A stretch of 27,479 nucleotides of DNA from Euprymna scolopes (taxonomy: Eukaryota > Mollusca > Cephalopoda > Sepiida > Sepiolidae), in contig CM044502.1 of assembly GCA_024364805.1 (NCBI GenBank), positions 10,868,451 through 10,895,929 of the forward strand, in the 5' to 3' direction. The notes under the pieces were generated by a model. That model did not search any database. It worked only from the letters and a program-made list of their open reading frames with translations, and was not told where the DNA came from. Each line of letters opens with the position of its first letter. The stretch's first letter is position 1. A program made the translations under genes and the position numbers. Below are positions 11,415 to 18,909 of this stretch, one piece after another.

Positions 11415-11774
11415 TCACCAAATGGCAATACAGCAGCCCCAGTACTTTGCACCTGCTGATAGGACAGCCTCCTTAGTGGTTAATCCAAGGTTCGGGTCCC
11501 TGACTATCAGGCGGATAACGTCAGTCCAGACAAAACGTTTACCTCCAGCACCCTTACTAGTGACATGGCTACAAGGATAGACATAGAAACAGAAAATTTC
11601 CGCCATCTCAGCCAACTGTTCGCAAAAATACTGCCAACCTAGAAAACAGCTTTTTCTTCTCCCTTTGTCCGAAAAATCACTCATTAAAAAATGAGGACTG
11701 AGGGACAAATAAGAAGAAGCGAGAGTAACAGGAGCTGCCAATAACGCATCCACAATGCGTTTTCTACTCTCCAT
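11415..11774 (-). CDS. 5' open frame of the LINE, unknown function
   Basis: An open frame of 119 codons lies just upstream of the endonuclease frame on the same strand. No CCHC zinc knuckle, RRM or coiled coil of a classical ORF1 is visible. The second half, GAGGKRFVWTDVIRLIVRDP, is compact and could be a remnant of an ORF1 or the 5' part of the main ORF; an overlapping frame continues towards the endonuclease. It may also be host sequence. Its place in the element is inferred only from position and strand. Confidence 0.35.
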   Translation of the reverse strand: MESRKRIVDALLAAPVTLASSYLSLSPHFLMSDFSDKGRRKSCFLGWQYFCEQLAEMAEIFCFYVYPCSHVTSKGAGGKRFVWTDVIRLIVRDPNLGLTTKEAVLSAGAKYWGCCIAIW

Positions 11775-12285
11775 TAAAAAGAAAAAAAACTATTAAGTAT
11801 TGTACTTAATAAAAGTCCAACGGACGTGTTTAAGGGAAAGTATGGTGATAGATTCCCCTCACACTAACTAAAAATGAGTACAATTCGTAATCTATTTTTG
11901 CAATCAACTCGATAGATAAATAAACATATATGTACGAGGAAAAAAAAGCTAGCATTTAATAAAACAGAAATACACAAATTAAATACTAAAATAAAATGGA
12001 GTTGTTAATATTTTAAATCTAAAATAAAAAGCATGATTGAAATCACTTATCTCAACAAAAACAATTCCGTCTCCAAATTGCAAACTTTTGAAAGAAATTG
12101 AGTTAGTAGCGTTCAAAACATTTTTTTTTTTGGAAATTAACCGTTTAAAGAAAATCGTGATTTTATTCTGAACTTAAGCTAGTAACGTTTTAAGAAGCTT
12201 ACGATATAAAAGAAAAGGCGGATGGGGGGGGTTCTTCCGAAAGTAAGTTGGTGCCGTTATAAGTAATTTCGAGATAAGATGGAAG
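11775..12285. other. AT-rich DNA, nothing recognised
   Basis: Several A and T homopolymer runs are present and no gene was found. The 5' border of the large LINE probably falls in the first tens of bases. Confidence 0.45.
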
Positions 12286-12440
12286 CCAGTATTGGATTAG
12301 ACAAAAAAAAAATCCGATGGTGAAGCCCCAGCCTGCGGTTTTTGGGGAGTGTGAAGCCACCCTTTAATTGCGATTGCTCCCAGGCCCACTCTGACCCGGG
12401 GTGGTAGTACCTGTTAGGGTCCCAACTATGGGTTAAATAG
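12286..12440 (-). repeat. GC-rich patch, probable dispersed repeat fragment
   Basis: This block is clearly richer in GC than its surroundings. It lies in a 102-codon minus-strand frame (12257-12565) whose middle reads WDPNRYYHPGSEWAWEQSQ. The abrupt composition change suggests inserted repeat DNA. The residue string resembles chance translations of dispersed repeats in invertebrate genomes, but no family is named. It has no matching copy inside this window. Confidence 0.3.
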
Positions 12441-12644
12441 AAACTGACTTGGGAAAAAAACAAACAAAAAAAACAAATATATTCTATTAAAAAAATTTCT
12501 TCAAAATCACTGAATTCGGCATTAAATAACCTGGAAAGGGTTGATATGTCGTAAAACAAAAACAACTAACCAGCCAAATATACTATGAATCCTCTCCACT
12601 AGCTTATTTGTAACACGTGGTCCTCCAGATCAATTTCTATATCA

Positions 12645-12807
12645 ATGGCACTCACTCTGTTTAAACTGTCCCATCCCACAGGCGAACGTTCTCACATCAA
12701 TGCGGATCAATGCCGCATTAGATTCTGCAAACACGTTGCACCGTAGCAATTGCATTTGTTTTCGTGAAATTGAGCACGCAAAACGCTCTCTGCTGAAGAG
12801 TCGCCAT
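12645..12807 (-). pseudogene. N-terminal fragment of a DUF4817-type transposase
   Basis: Starting at the minus-strand ATG at 12805-12807 the translation reads MATLQQRAFCVLNFTKTNAI followed by ATVQR, the N-terminal helix-turn-helix of the DUF4817 transposase group (typical form: F-C-V-L-x-F/Y-x-x-T-x-S-x-x-T-V-Q-R-x-F). Farther on, ENVRLW in one frame and GQFKQSECH in another match the following helix. Stops and a frame change break it. No catalytic part, C-terminus or TIR was found nearby. It belongs to the same superfamily as the element at 14788-15357 but is clearly a different lineage. Confidence 0.65.
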
Positions 12808-13080
12808 TTTGATTGATCTTCCCTCAATTCAGCTGCACCGGAAGTTAAACTAACGAAATCTAGTAAACTGACCCCCTATAGAACTTTGGTACTACTCAAT
12901 CAAATAACCACCGATAAATTCCACTACAATGCTATATTCCTGAACAAAGGTATACATTTTTTAAACATAGCGATAGTTCTCTACCTGACAGATCGAACAG
13001 TTTCTGAAACTTAATATATCAAAAAATAATTTATAATAATAGGATTTCTTTTAAAACATTTCAATATAATTGTACTAGAG
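12808..13080. other. AT-rich DNA, nothing recognised
   Basis: Short gap with no gene or repeat recognised. Confidence 0.4.
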
Positions 13081-13140
13081 TTGGATTGGAGTTACTCGTT
13101 CGACCAGAAACACAGTTATATAAACCGCACTCATGATTGA
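13081..13140 (+). promoter_or_regulatory. repeated TATA module, copy 2
   Basis: TTGGATTGGAGTTACTCG is followed by CAGTTATATAAACCGCACTC at 13112-13131 and TGATTG. It shares this order with 7404-7470 and 14221-14300. Here it lies about 55 bp left of the second mariner. Confidence 0.3.
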
Positions 13141-13193
13141 TTAAGAAAGACTTACTAAACAAACATTAGTTCAATCTCGATCATTTTAATATA

Positions 13194-14069
13194 CAAAGTG
13201 AAGCGATAAATGTGTTGCCCTAAAGAAAAACAACACTATAACCTTTAAAACTTTTGTGGACTATCAATTCAGGTAACGTGTTTAGTTAGCAGAACTTACA
13301 TCTATTCAATGTAACCACCTTCAACCTCAATCACCGCCTCGATATGGGTCCGGAACTAGGAACATGCCTTTTCCATAAGTGCCGATAGGAGGTCAGCGAA
13401 TACTCAGACGATGGCAGCGATCAGGTTAGTTTTGGTTATGTAGGAGGTTATGTTGGTGATGTTCTCAACGTATAAGCAAACGAATTAGTCTTGCGGATTC
13501 AGGTCGATGGAGAGGGAAACCAGTGAGAGAAGAGTACAAATTCGTAGCTCTCATTCTGAAGTCAAGCCTGGGTCTCTTGGGACTTGTGGGCTAGGGTCTA
13601 GTCCTTCTACCACACCAAGGGTCTATTAGCGGCCACCTGATTGCGTCAGATCACCAAATTCTTCAGTGCGTTCAGGTAAAATTTGATGTTTACTTTACAA
13701 GCCGACTTCGAAGATTTCAGGTGAGATGATGTGGCTCTTACTTAAAACCACACCAAAGACCATAACCGTGGCCAGAAACTGTGTTTTTCTTATCCTGGAC
13801 ACGTCCCTGTTATTGGTGGCAACCCATCGATGCATTTCGAGGGTGCTGCCAATGTTCCTTTTTCATAACTTGGATAAGTGGACAGCATTTGCTGTACGGC
13901 TTCTCATTTCCGATATCGCTCGTTGAATATTGTGTGATTTTCAGACATGATAGAAGGCTCTTACTGCTCTTAGGATTAACACACAACTCGCCAACTAGTA
14001 GATACCCATTAAAAAACAACCAGTTTCATTAAACTTGTCTTGAAGACAGCCATTTTATCGTTCCACCTT
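13194..14069 (-). mobile_element. mariner (maT-like) DNA transposon, decayed copy 2
   Basis: The left end CAAAGTGAAGCGATAAATG and the reverse-complemented right end AAGGTGGAACGATAAAATGG are degenerate inverted repeats, both flanked by TA (13192-13193, 14070-14071). The element is 876 bp. It aligns with copy 1 (1613-2530) over most of its length, including the plus-strand block CCTCAATCACCGCCTCGAT beside the left end and the GTCCCTGTTATT block in the middle. The two copies are diverged from each other, so both insertions are old. Confidence 0.86.
13310..13930 (-). pseudogene. mariner transposase remnant (copy 2)
   Basis: The minus-strand translation keeps the C-terminal part of a maT-like transposase: DLNPQD at 13487-13505 (the third catalytic Asp region, DLNPLD in the family), then YVENITNIT, and the tail ending in EAVIEVEGGYIE near 13310-13345. 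Frame changes and internal stops (for instance within the VEKACSQFR-like segment) break it. Compared with copy 1 the final residues EGGYIE are closer to the family form. It cannot be functional. Confidence 0.8.
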
Positions 14070-14220
14070 TAAGACATGGAAATTTCTAATTAATCAATAT
14101 TGCAAGTGTTCTTTCCTTAAGAGACCGAAGACTATACTAGACTTACAAACTTTGTAAATAAAATATAGGTTATTTCAAACGTATTTTATACAATACATAG
14201 TGCCGGAATAATAAAGAATG

Positions 14221-14300
14221 TTGGATTGAAGTTTGTTGAGTTCAGGCCTCATATTTTTCGACAGGCAGCCTAGTTATATAAACTACACTGATTATTATTA
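14221..14300 (+). promoter_or_regulatory. repeated TATA module, copy 3
   Basis: TTGGATTGAAGTTTG is followed by TAGTTATATAAACTACACTG at 14271-14290 and ATTATTATTAG. It has the same order of motifs as the copies at 7.4 and 13.1 kb and lies about 150 bp right of the second mariner. Confidence 0.3.
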
Positions 14301-14485
14301 GTTGTGTGTTAGACAGACTCCTCATCGCTTAACTTTGATTCATCAGCGTTATTATATCGTATCATCACGTATTAAGACCAACATACATTCGATGGCAAGT
14401 GTATTGATGTGAATCGATTGTTAATCATAGTGTGACCAATACTATAAAAGGATTAAAAATATGAATGGAATAGATTAAATTTGAT

Positions 14486-14755
14486 TACTCAAGAGAACGA
14501 CTCAACAAGTATTTGTTGTTATGTAACTTGAAAAGAACATGTGGTAGTATTTACGGAATCATTCTCGAAAAAACGGGTTCCACTGACTGAAAGTTCCGGG
14601 GAAAAATAAATCTGGTCATGAAAATTCCGTTGCATATGGGAATAAAGAAAGAAATTATTTACAGTGATAGTAGACGAACAGTTATTTCTGCGAAGGTATT
14701 ATGAGGATGAACCAGAGACTGAAGCTCAGTCGAGGGGTTTTCATGAAATAATGTA
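14486..14755 (-). mobile_element. diverged LINE 3' fragment
   Basis: The plus strand aligns, with gaps, to the coding 3' end of the large LINE. ACGACTCAACAAGTATTTG with ACTTGAA matches the end-of-ORF segment, GGTTCCACTGACTGAAAGTTC matches the TTCCACAGGCGTGCAGTTC segment, and GACTGAAGCTCAGTCGAG at 14717-14734 matches ATTGAAGCTCAGTCGAA at 8734-8750. It is more diverged than the other copies and belongs to another or older subfamily. The 3'UTR part left of 14486 could not be aligned. Confidence 0.65.
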
Positions 14756-14787
14756 CTTAATTAAATATGAGTAATGTTAAAAATATA

Positions 14788-15357
14788 TAGGGTGTTCCAA
14801 AATGGTTGACCCAATTCTAAATGCCAAACTAATGAAACTAAATACCAAATTAATGAAACTAAATGCACTTTATGTTGAAGATCATAAGTTTTATTTGTTA
14901 AATTTACAAAGAAAAGTACAAATATTTGTTTGTTCTATGACAGGTTTTCATAAAATGTTCAATATGAGCGCCGCTTGTGACTCAGCACACGCCCAGTCGG
15001 TATTCGAGCTCGTGCCAAATTCACTGTAGCATTTAGGTATGCATAAGCAGCCCTTTTCTTGAAATTCGTGGTGCCAAGGCCTAATTTGTTTTGTAGGGGT
15101 GCCTTCCTTGTCAAATTTTGTAAAAAAGGCACGCTGCACTGTCGTCGGTGACTGAGTTCGAACATACTCTAACACGCAAAATGCCTTTTCTTCTGAAGTG
15201 AACGGCAATTCTTAACCTGAAAAGATATAAATGCCAAACGGTACACACAAAAACATGAAACGTTTACACACAAGCTGTGAAAATTTGAGGTCATTCCACC
15301 CAAAATTGTCAAAATTATTGGCTTACGAAATGGGTTCAAACATTTTGAAACACCCTG
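14788..15357 (-). mobile_element. internally deleted DUF4817-type DNA transposon (570 bp)
   Basis: Terminal inverted repeats are clear. The left end reads TAGGGTGTTCCAAAATGGTT and the reverse-complemented right end reads CAGGGTGTTTCAAAATGTTT. A TA lies outside each end (14786-14787, 15358-15359), as for Tc1/mariner-type elements. Inside, on the minus strand, only the N-terminal and extreme C-terminal parts of a transposase remain, so the central catalytic region (normally several hundred bp) is gone. Such deletion derivatives can be mobilised in trans by a full-length relative. A short local duplication (AATGAAACTAAATGC-like) lies near the left end. Confidence 0.88.
14948..15208 (-). pseudogene. 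transposase N-terminus joined to its C-terminus
   Basis: From the ATG at 15206-15208 the protein begins MPFTSEEKAFCVLEYVRTQS and continues TTVQRAFFTKF and WHHEFQEKGCLC, the DUF4817 helix-turn-helix of this transposase group (residues 1-55). It then passes directly into sequence that in another frame reads IWHELEYRL and SGAHIEHF, the last residues of the same family (typical: VW-x-ELEYR-x-DVCR-x-T-x-GAHIEHL). The DDE catalytic core is absent. The product, if made, would be a DNA-binding peptide of about 86 residues; no evidence shows expression. Confidence 0.85.
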
Positions 15358-15359
15358 TA

Positions 15360-15639
15360 AATAGATATAATCACGTCGATATATCAGTTTCCCGTTAGAT
15401 CAGTGATATTAATCTAATAAATGGTATTTGGGAATACCTACCGTTGTATGTGATTTAATATTATCTCGAAATTGTTTTAAAGAGTGAGGTAGTTGCTAAT
15501 TGCGCAACCTTTGCTCCCAAATTACACACAAAGGGGGTGTCTACTTTTTCTGAACAGAAGCAATGAATGCAATTGGTGTATATAAAGAGACAGAAGACAG
15601 GAAAACTTTCGACTCACGATTTTTTAACGGCACAATCAC
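15360..15639. other. spacer, nothing recognised
   Basis: No gene or repeat was recognised in this short gap. Confidence 0.4.
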
Positions 15640-15735
15640 GTTGACAAATCGGTTCTCGCCAGATCACCGAAGTTAAGCAAAGTTAGGCCTGGCCAGGATA
15701 GGTGATCATTTGGGAAGGCGAAACGCTGTATATAC
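15640..15735 (+). ncRNA. 5S rRNA-like sequence (pseudogene or SINE head)
   Basis: AATCGGTTCTCGCCAGATCA (15647-15666) followed by CCGAAGTTAAGCAAAGTTAG and GCCTGGCCAGGATAGGTGA matches animal 5S rRNA (ATCGGTTCTCGTCCGATCACCGAAGTTAAGCA, then GGCCTGGTCAG...GGGTGACC), including the internal A-box and C-box promoter regions. It lacks several bases of the loop between CAG and GGTGA, and both outer stem strands are altered (start and end are not complementary). It is therefore not a functional 5S gene. TTTGGGAAGGCG keeps the following helix. Confidence 0.75.
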
Positions 15736-15852
15736 CGTGAGGTAAAATACCAGGTTGAGAAACTGGCGTGGCCTATGCTTCTCTCGAGGGTGATGGGTCT
15801 CTCTCAAGCCGTGGTAGACTCATCATCTAGTGATGGCGTCACGATAAAAAAA
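15640..15852 (+). mobile_element. probable 5S-derived SINE
   Basis: The 5S-like head is followed by about 110 bp of unrelated sequence (AGGTTGAGAAACTGG...GATGGCGTCACG) and an A-rich stretch at 15845-15851. This order, a 5S internal promoter then a body then a tail, is that of SINE3-type elements. No target duplication or second copy is visible in the window, so a 5S pseudogene in host DNA remains possible. Confidence 0.4.
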
Positions 15853-16118
15853 TACCCTTGATAGCCATTGCGAAGCATCAAGTATTAAGCTACCGACATG
15901 ATTTGAAATACAATACGAACTCGTGTAGTAAATTCAATCTTAGCTACGGCCGTGCTGGATGTATGTATGGATTTAAAAAAAAAAAAAAGACTTTATATCT
16001 GATATTTCCAACAACGCAATTTTTTTAGATGTTAAAATGTTTTATTTCTTTTTTTTTTCAGTCGAATTTTAATTTCGATTACAGCACTACCCACGCGTCT
16101 CTAATCCCACTTTTCCGA

Positions 16119-16213
16119 ACACTCGTGTCTGGAACACGTCATTTTTTTTTCGCTTTCTCGAGTCTCGAACACGTCTCGAATCCACTACGTCTCAAACACG
16201 TTTCGAATACGTG
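16119..16213 (+). repeat. degenerate short tandem repeat, TCTCGAACACG-like
   Basis: Variants of a unit near TCTCGAACACG recur: TCTGGAACACG, TCTCGAACACG, TCTCGAATCC-ACTACG, TCTCAAACACG and TTTCGAATACG. The units vary in length and are interrupted by a T run. Confidence 0.55.
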
Positions 16214-16218
16214 CTTCA

Positions 16219-16530
16219 TTTTTTTTTACATAAGAGTCACCGCCTATCAAGGCCCATAGGTTACTCGAGGATAAGGGTCAAAGAGTGAACAGTAGTCAAT
16301 GGGACAATATCGTAGTAATCGTTAGTAGTGCGACTTTGGTAATTGGATTAATTAAGAACTTGTTTGCGTTAAACTTAAAGACCAAAGCAAGCAAACGGAA
16401 GAAGGTTTCACAGGTTCTCAGTTCTAAGAAAGAAGTCTTGTTCATGGAGTCGACGTTTAGATTTAGACACAGATAAATGGTGGGGAAATTATTGATAGAG
16501 TTTTCAGCTGATCGCGTTAGTCATTTTTAA
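16219..16530 (-). mobile_element. 5'-truncated LINE 3' end (type B tail)
   Basis: The T run at 16219-16227 is the minus-strand A tail, followed by GAGTCACCGCCTATCAAGG and GATAAGGGTCAAAGAGTG. The following 3'UTR (AACAGTAG...GGGACAATAT...GTAGTAATCGTTAGTAGTG) matches the tail of the large LINE at 8420-8475, so both are one subfamily. It continues into the end of the RT ORF (GTTCATGGAGTCGACGTTTA at 16440-16459) with internal deletions relative to the large copy. Confidence 0.82.
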
Positions 16531-17370
16531 CTGATGTGACATTAGATCGCACAGCCGGCTTGGTCATTTGCATATGACTGCTGCAGCTAATCTAGGATCA
16601 ATGGTTCTGCTACATTGCGAAATTGACACAAGTAGATGAACTTGTCGTAATTTGTTCTTGTTAATTTTTTTATGTTAATTCATATTTACTTTTCTAAACT
16701 TTACTGATGTAGTTTTTTTCTTTTCTTTTCTGCTATGCAGTATGATCTATTGATCGTATTTCTATAGTGTTGACCAGATCATTCATTTATAACAGCAATG
16801 ATTTTATGCGCAGGTATCGTAACAAAATAATAAAACGTTCTCTCATCAATTCGAGCCGGTGCTTGCTCAACCGCGATCGGTATCCACACTGGCAACAAAC
16901 GTTTCTGGGGTAAAAAGGAAATTCTCAACTTTGATTTAATTCTGAACCAGGAGGCTGCGCCAAGGCAAACTTATTCTTTATTATTTACATTATTTTACAT
17001 ATGCTTTGATCTGTTTAGCGTCTACAGACACGGACAAAAGTATGGTGACGTTTAAATCATAAAATGAAATTCCAGTCACAACTGAATATTTAGTAAATGC
17101 GCTAATGGATAAACTTGAAAAGAAACTAGTAGGAATAACACAAACCAGTGATGAAAACAAAACCGATATTTCGGTCAATTCAAACTACATTAATCTTTTA
17201 TTAAAGAAATACCGAGACCGTCCTTTCAAGTAATTTTTTTTTTCAGCTGAATCCACCAAAGATCAAACACGGCCATATGATAAACCTTATAGTCACTATA
17301 AAAAGGATCTCAAAGATTGCAGTGTTTGTGTGTTTCGTCGTGCAGATTGTGATACAGATAACATGCTAAC
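16531..17370. other. no gene recognised
   Basis: Short open frames only, such as 62 codons on minus at 16990-17178, with no recognisable domain. Confidence 0.45.
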
Positions 17371-17447
17371 TATATATATATATATATATGCATATATGTA
17401 TGTATACATATGCATATATGTGTATACATATATATATATATATATAT
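17371..17447. repeat. (TA)n-rich alternating microsatellite
   Basis: An almost pure alternating purine-pyrimidine tract, TA runs at both ends with TATGCATATATG/TATACATATG variants in the middle. It is nearly self-complementary. Confidence 0.9.
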
Positions 17448-17480
17448 TAATTGGAATTCATTGAGATGAGTATTACTTAT

Positions 17481-17717
17481 TAATTTATTACTTCATTGCG
17501 GACTATTATCCCCATCCTTTTTTTGTTGTTTCACACGGTTCGGCCATCTATTCCTCTGGCTTTCATCAGGTGGTAACAGCGAAGAGACAGGAACTCCTAT
17601 CCCGTCGCGGTTACCACCTTACGAAGGCCAGAGGAATAGTTGGCCGAAAAGTCGTGAAACAACATGTAAAAAAAAAAAAAAAGATGAGGATAATAGTCCG
17701 TAATGAATAAATAAATT
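17481..17717. mobile_element. fold-back (long inverted repeat) element
   Basis: Two arms of about 100 bp face each other around a 32-base spacer (17578-17609). The left arm (17481-17577) contains GCGGACTATTATCCCCATC, GTTGTTTCAC, TCGGCCATCTATTCCTCTGG and CAGGTGGTAAC. The right arm (17610-17717), reverse-complemented, contains ACGGACTATTATCCTCATC, GTTGTTTCACGAC, TCGGCCAACTATTCCTCTGG and AAGGTGGTAAC. Arms differ by scattered substitutions and by T-run length. There is no coding capacity. It directly follows the TA tract with a short gap. Confidence 0.85.
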
Positions 17718-18516
17718 GATCACATGCTGGTGCGTTAGAAATTTTTAAGCTGCTTATCAGGAAGAACCCACGTGTGTCGGGCACAAAAATCAAAAGAGAA
17801 TCAATGTTGCAAAGAACTCTTGGGCACTTTTGACAACATGCATTTTGATGGCACCTGGGAGCACTTCAAGGAACAAGTCTACAAATCTGGTCCGCATATT
17901 CTCAGTAAAAAAGAGAAGGGTCTATTTTATGAGTATTATGTTTTTTCCGTGCTTGTATTATTTCCCAAAATTATTAAGATCGTTTGAATTAACCGAAATA
18001 TCAATTGATAAATGACGAGTAGATAAAAGTCTAAAAGTGAAAACCGGAAGTCACTTGAAGAACAGCTAAATTACTTAACTTCTGTATATCAACGAGACAC
18101 GAACGCAGTGCAGTGGATTTCCTACCAGCCGATATAATCCTGCTCTTCTTCATGGGTACCTCTTATACGCATGATACTAAAAATACAACTGCAATTTACT
18201 AAACTTTATCCTGTCATAGCTGACGGGACGAGAGCATGCTACCCCCCGTGCATTACATAAAGGATTCATTTGAAATGTTATGCACATTTCCCAATTCCAC
18301 AGAAAATATCACAGATTCGGCTAAAGACACCTTAAGAACGTATGAGGTTACATCAAACAAAGACTAAAAATTACACTCAAGATGAGAACAATAGTTTGAA
18401 TGATCCAAATAATACAAATTATCAGTCCTCATCTAAAAAGAAAAAAATGTCACTTATTCCTGATTTTAAACAAATTTACCCAAACTCAGTGGATGAGATA
18501 ACAAGTCATATTTTTT
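17718..18516. other. no gene recognised
   Basis: Short open frames without known domains occur (71 codons at 17772-17987 plus; 89 codons at 18342-18611 plus, which runs into the GT repeat of the Helitron). Both are lysine-rich and without recognisable motifs. Confidence 0.45.
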
Positions 18517-18909
18517 TCCGAGTATGTATACATAAAGTAGTAGCGTTACTCTGTGTGTGTGTGTGTGTGTGTACAACTCTCCTAACGCCCTCGTTACAGA
18601 ACCGGTCATGACCAAATCTGGCATAATGACGGTCCACGACCTAGAGATAGTGCACACACATTTTCAAGGTCAAGATCAAGATAAAAGGTCAGGGTCGTAG
18701 GCTATTTATCTACACTCTGCTACAGCCCACATCACTAGTGCGATCATTATTAAACCTGATATGATCCCCGCCTTAGGAATGGAGCACACTATTTCTCAAT
18801 ATCAAGGTCAAATATTAAGATCGAAACTTTGTTTTATGTACGGGTATCTGCGAAGTGAGTATCCTAGCGTACAGCAAAGTTCCGGGCGAAGCGTGGGTAT
18901 CATTACTAG
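18517..18909 (+). mobile_element. non-autonomous Helitron (about 390 bp)
   Basis: The right end shows the Helitron signature: a short imperfect hairpin, CCGGGCGAAGCGTGG (18882-18896, GAA loop), 9 bp before CTAG at 18906-18909, followed by host T. The left end begins near TCCGAGTATGTATACATAAA, then AGTAGTAGCGTTACTCTGTG and a GT run, which resembles the starts of short arthropod and mollusc Helitrons. There are no terminal inverted repeats. The body contains AAGGTCAAGATCAAG-type repeats and no Rep/helicase sequence. The exact left border is uncertain by a few bases. Confidence 0.68.
18552..18572. repeat. (GT)n microsatellite in the Helitron head
   Basis: About ten GT units, at the place where related short Helitrons also carry a simple repeat. 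Confidence 0.9.

Larger units (their letters stand above)
8362..11774 (-). mobile_element. Jockey-superfamily non-LTR retrotransposon (LINE), nearly full length, inactive
   Basis: Minus-strand element of about 3.4 kb. Read 5' to 3' on that strand it has a 5' open frame (11415-11774), an apurinic endonuclease-like domain (10225-11385), a reverse transcriptase (about 8670-10222), a C-terminal segment ending at 8496, a 3'UTR with the conserved hairpin-like block, and an A-rich tail seen as T/C runs at 8362-8375. The domain order EN-RT with a YADD box places it in the Jockey/CR1/L2/Rex1 group; the clade is not resolved. Frame changes and one probable deletion between EN and RT show it is dead. 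The 5' border is uncertain. Confidence 0.88.

Noticed and set aside
11485-11503. GGTTCGGGTCC, resembling a tRNA B-box
   Set aside because: No matching A-box or cloverleaf around it, and it lies in the LINE 5' open frame.
8150-12600. Shared AAATATACTATG...TCCT at 8169 and 12574
   Set aside because: About 16 bases with mismatches and unrelated flanks in AT-rich DNA; chance likely.
13726-14032. Small open frames on both strands
   Set aside because: They are inside the decayed second mariner and do not follow the transposase frame.
17772-18015. Lysine-rich open frames of 61-71 codons as a possible small gene
   Set aside because: No domain, no promoter or splice signals of note, and two overlapping frames are equally open.
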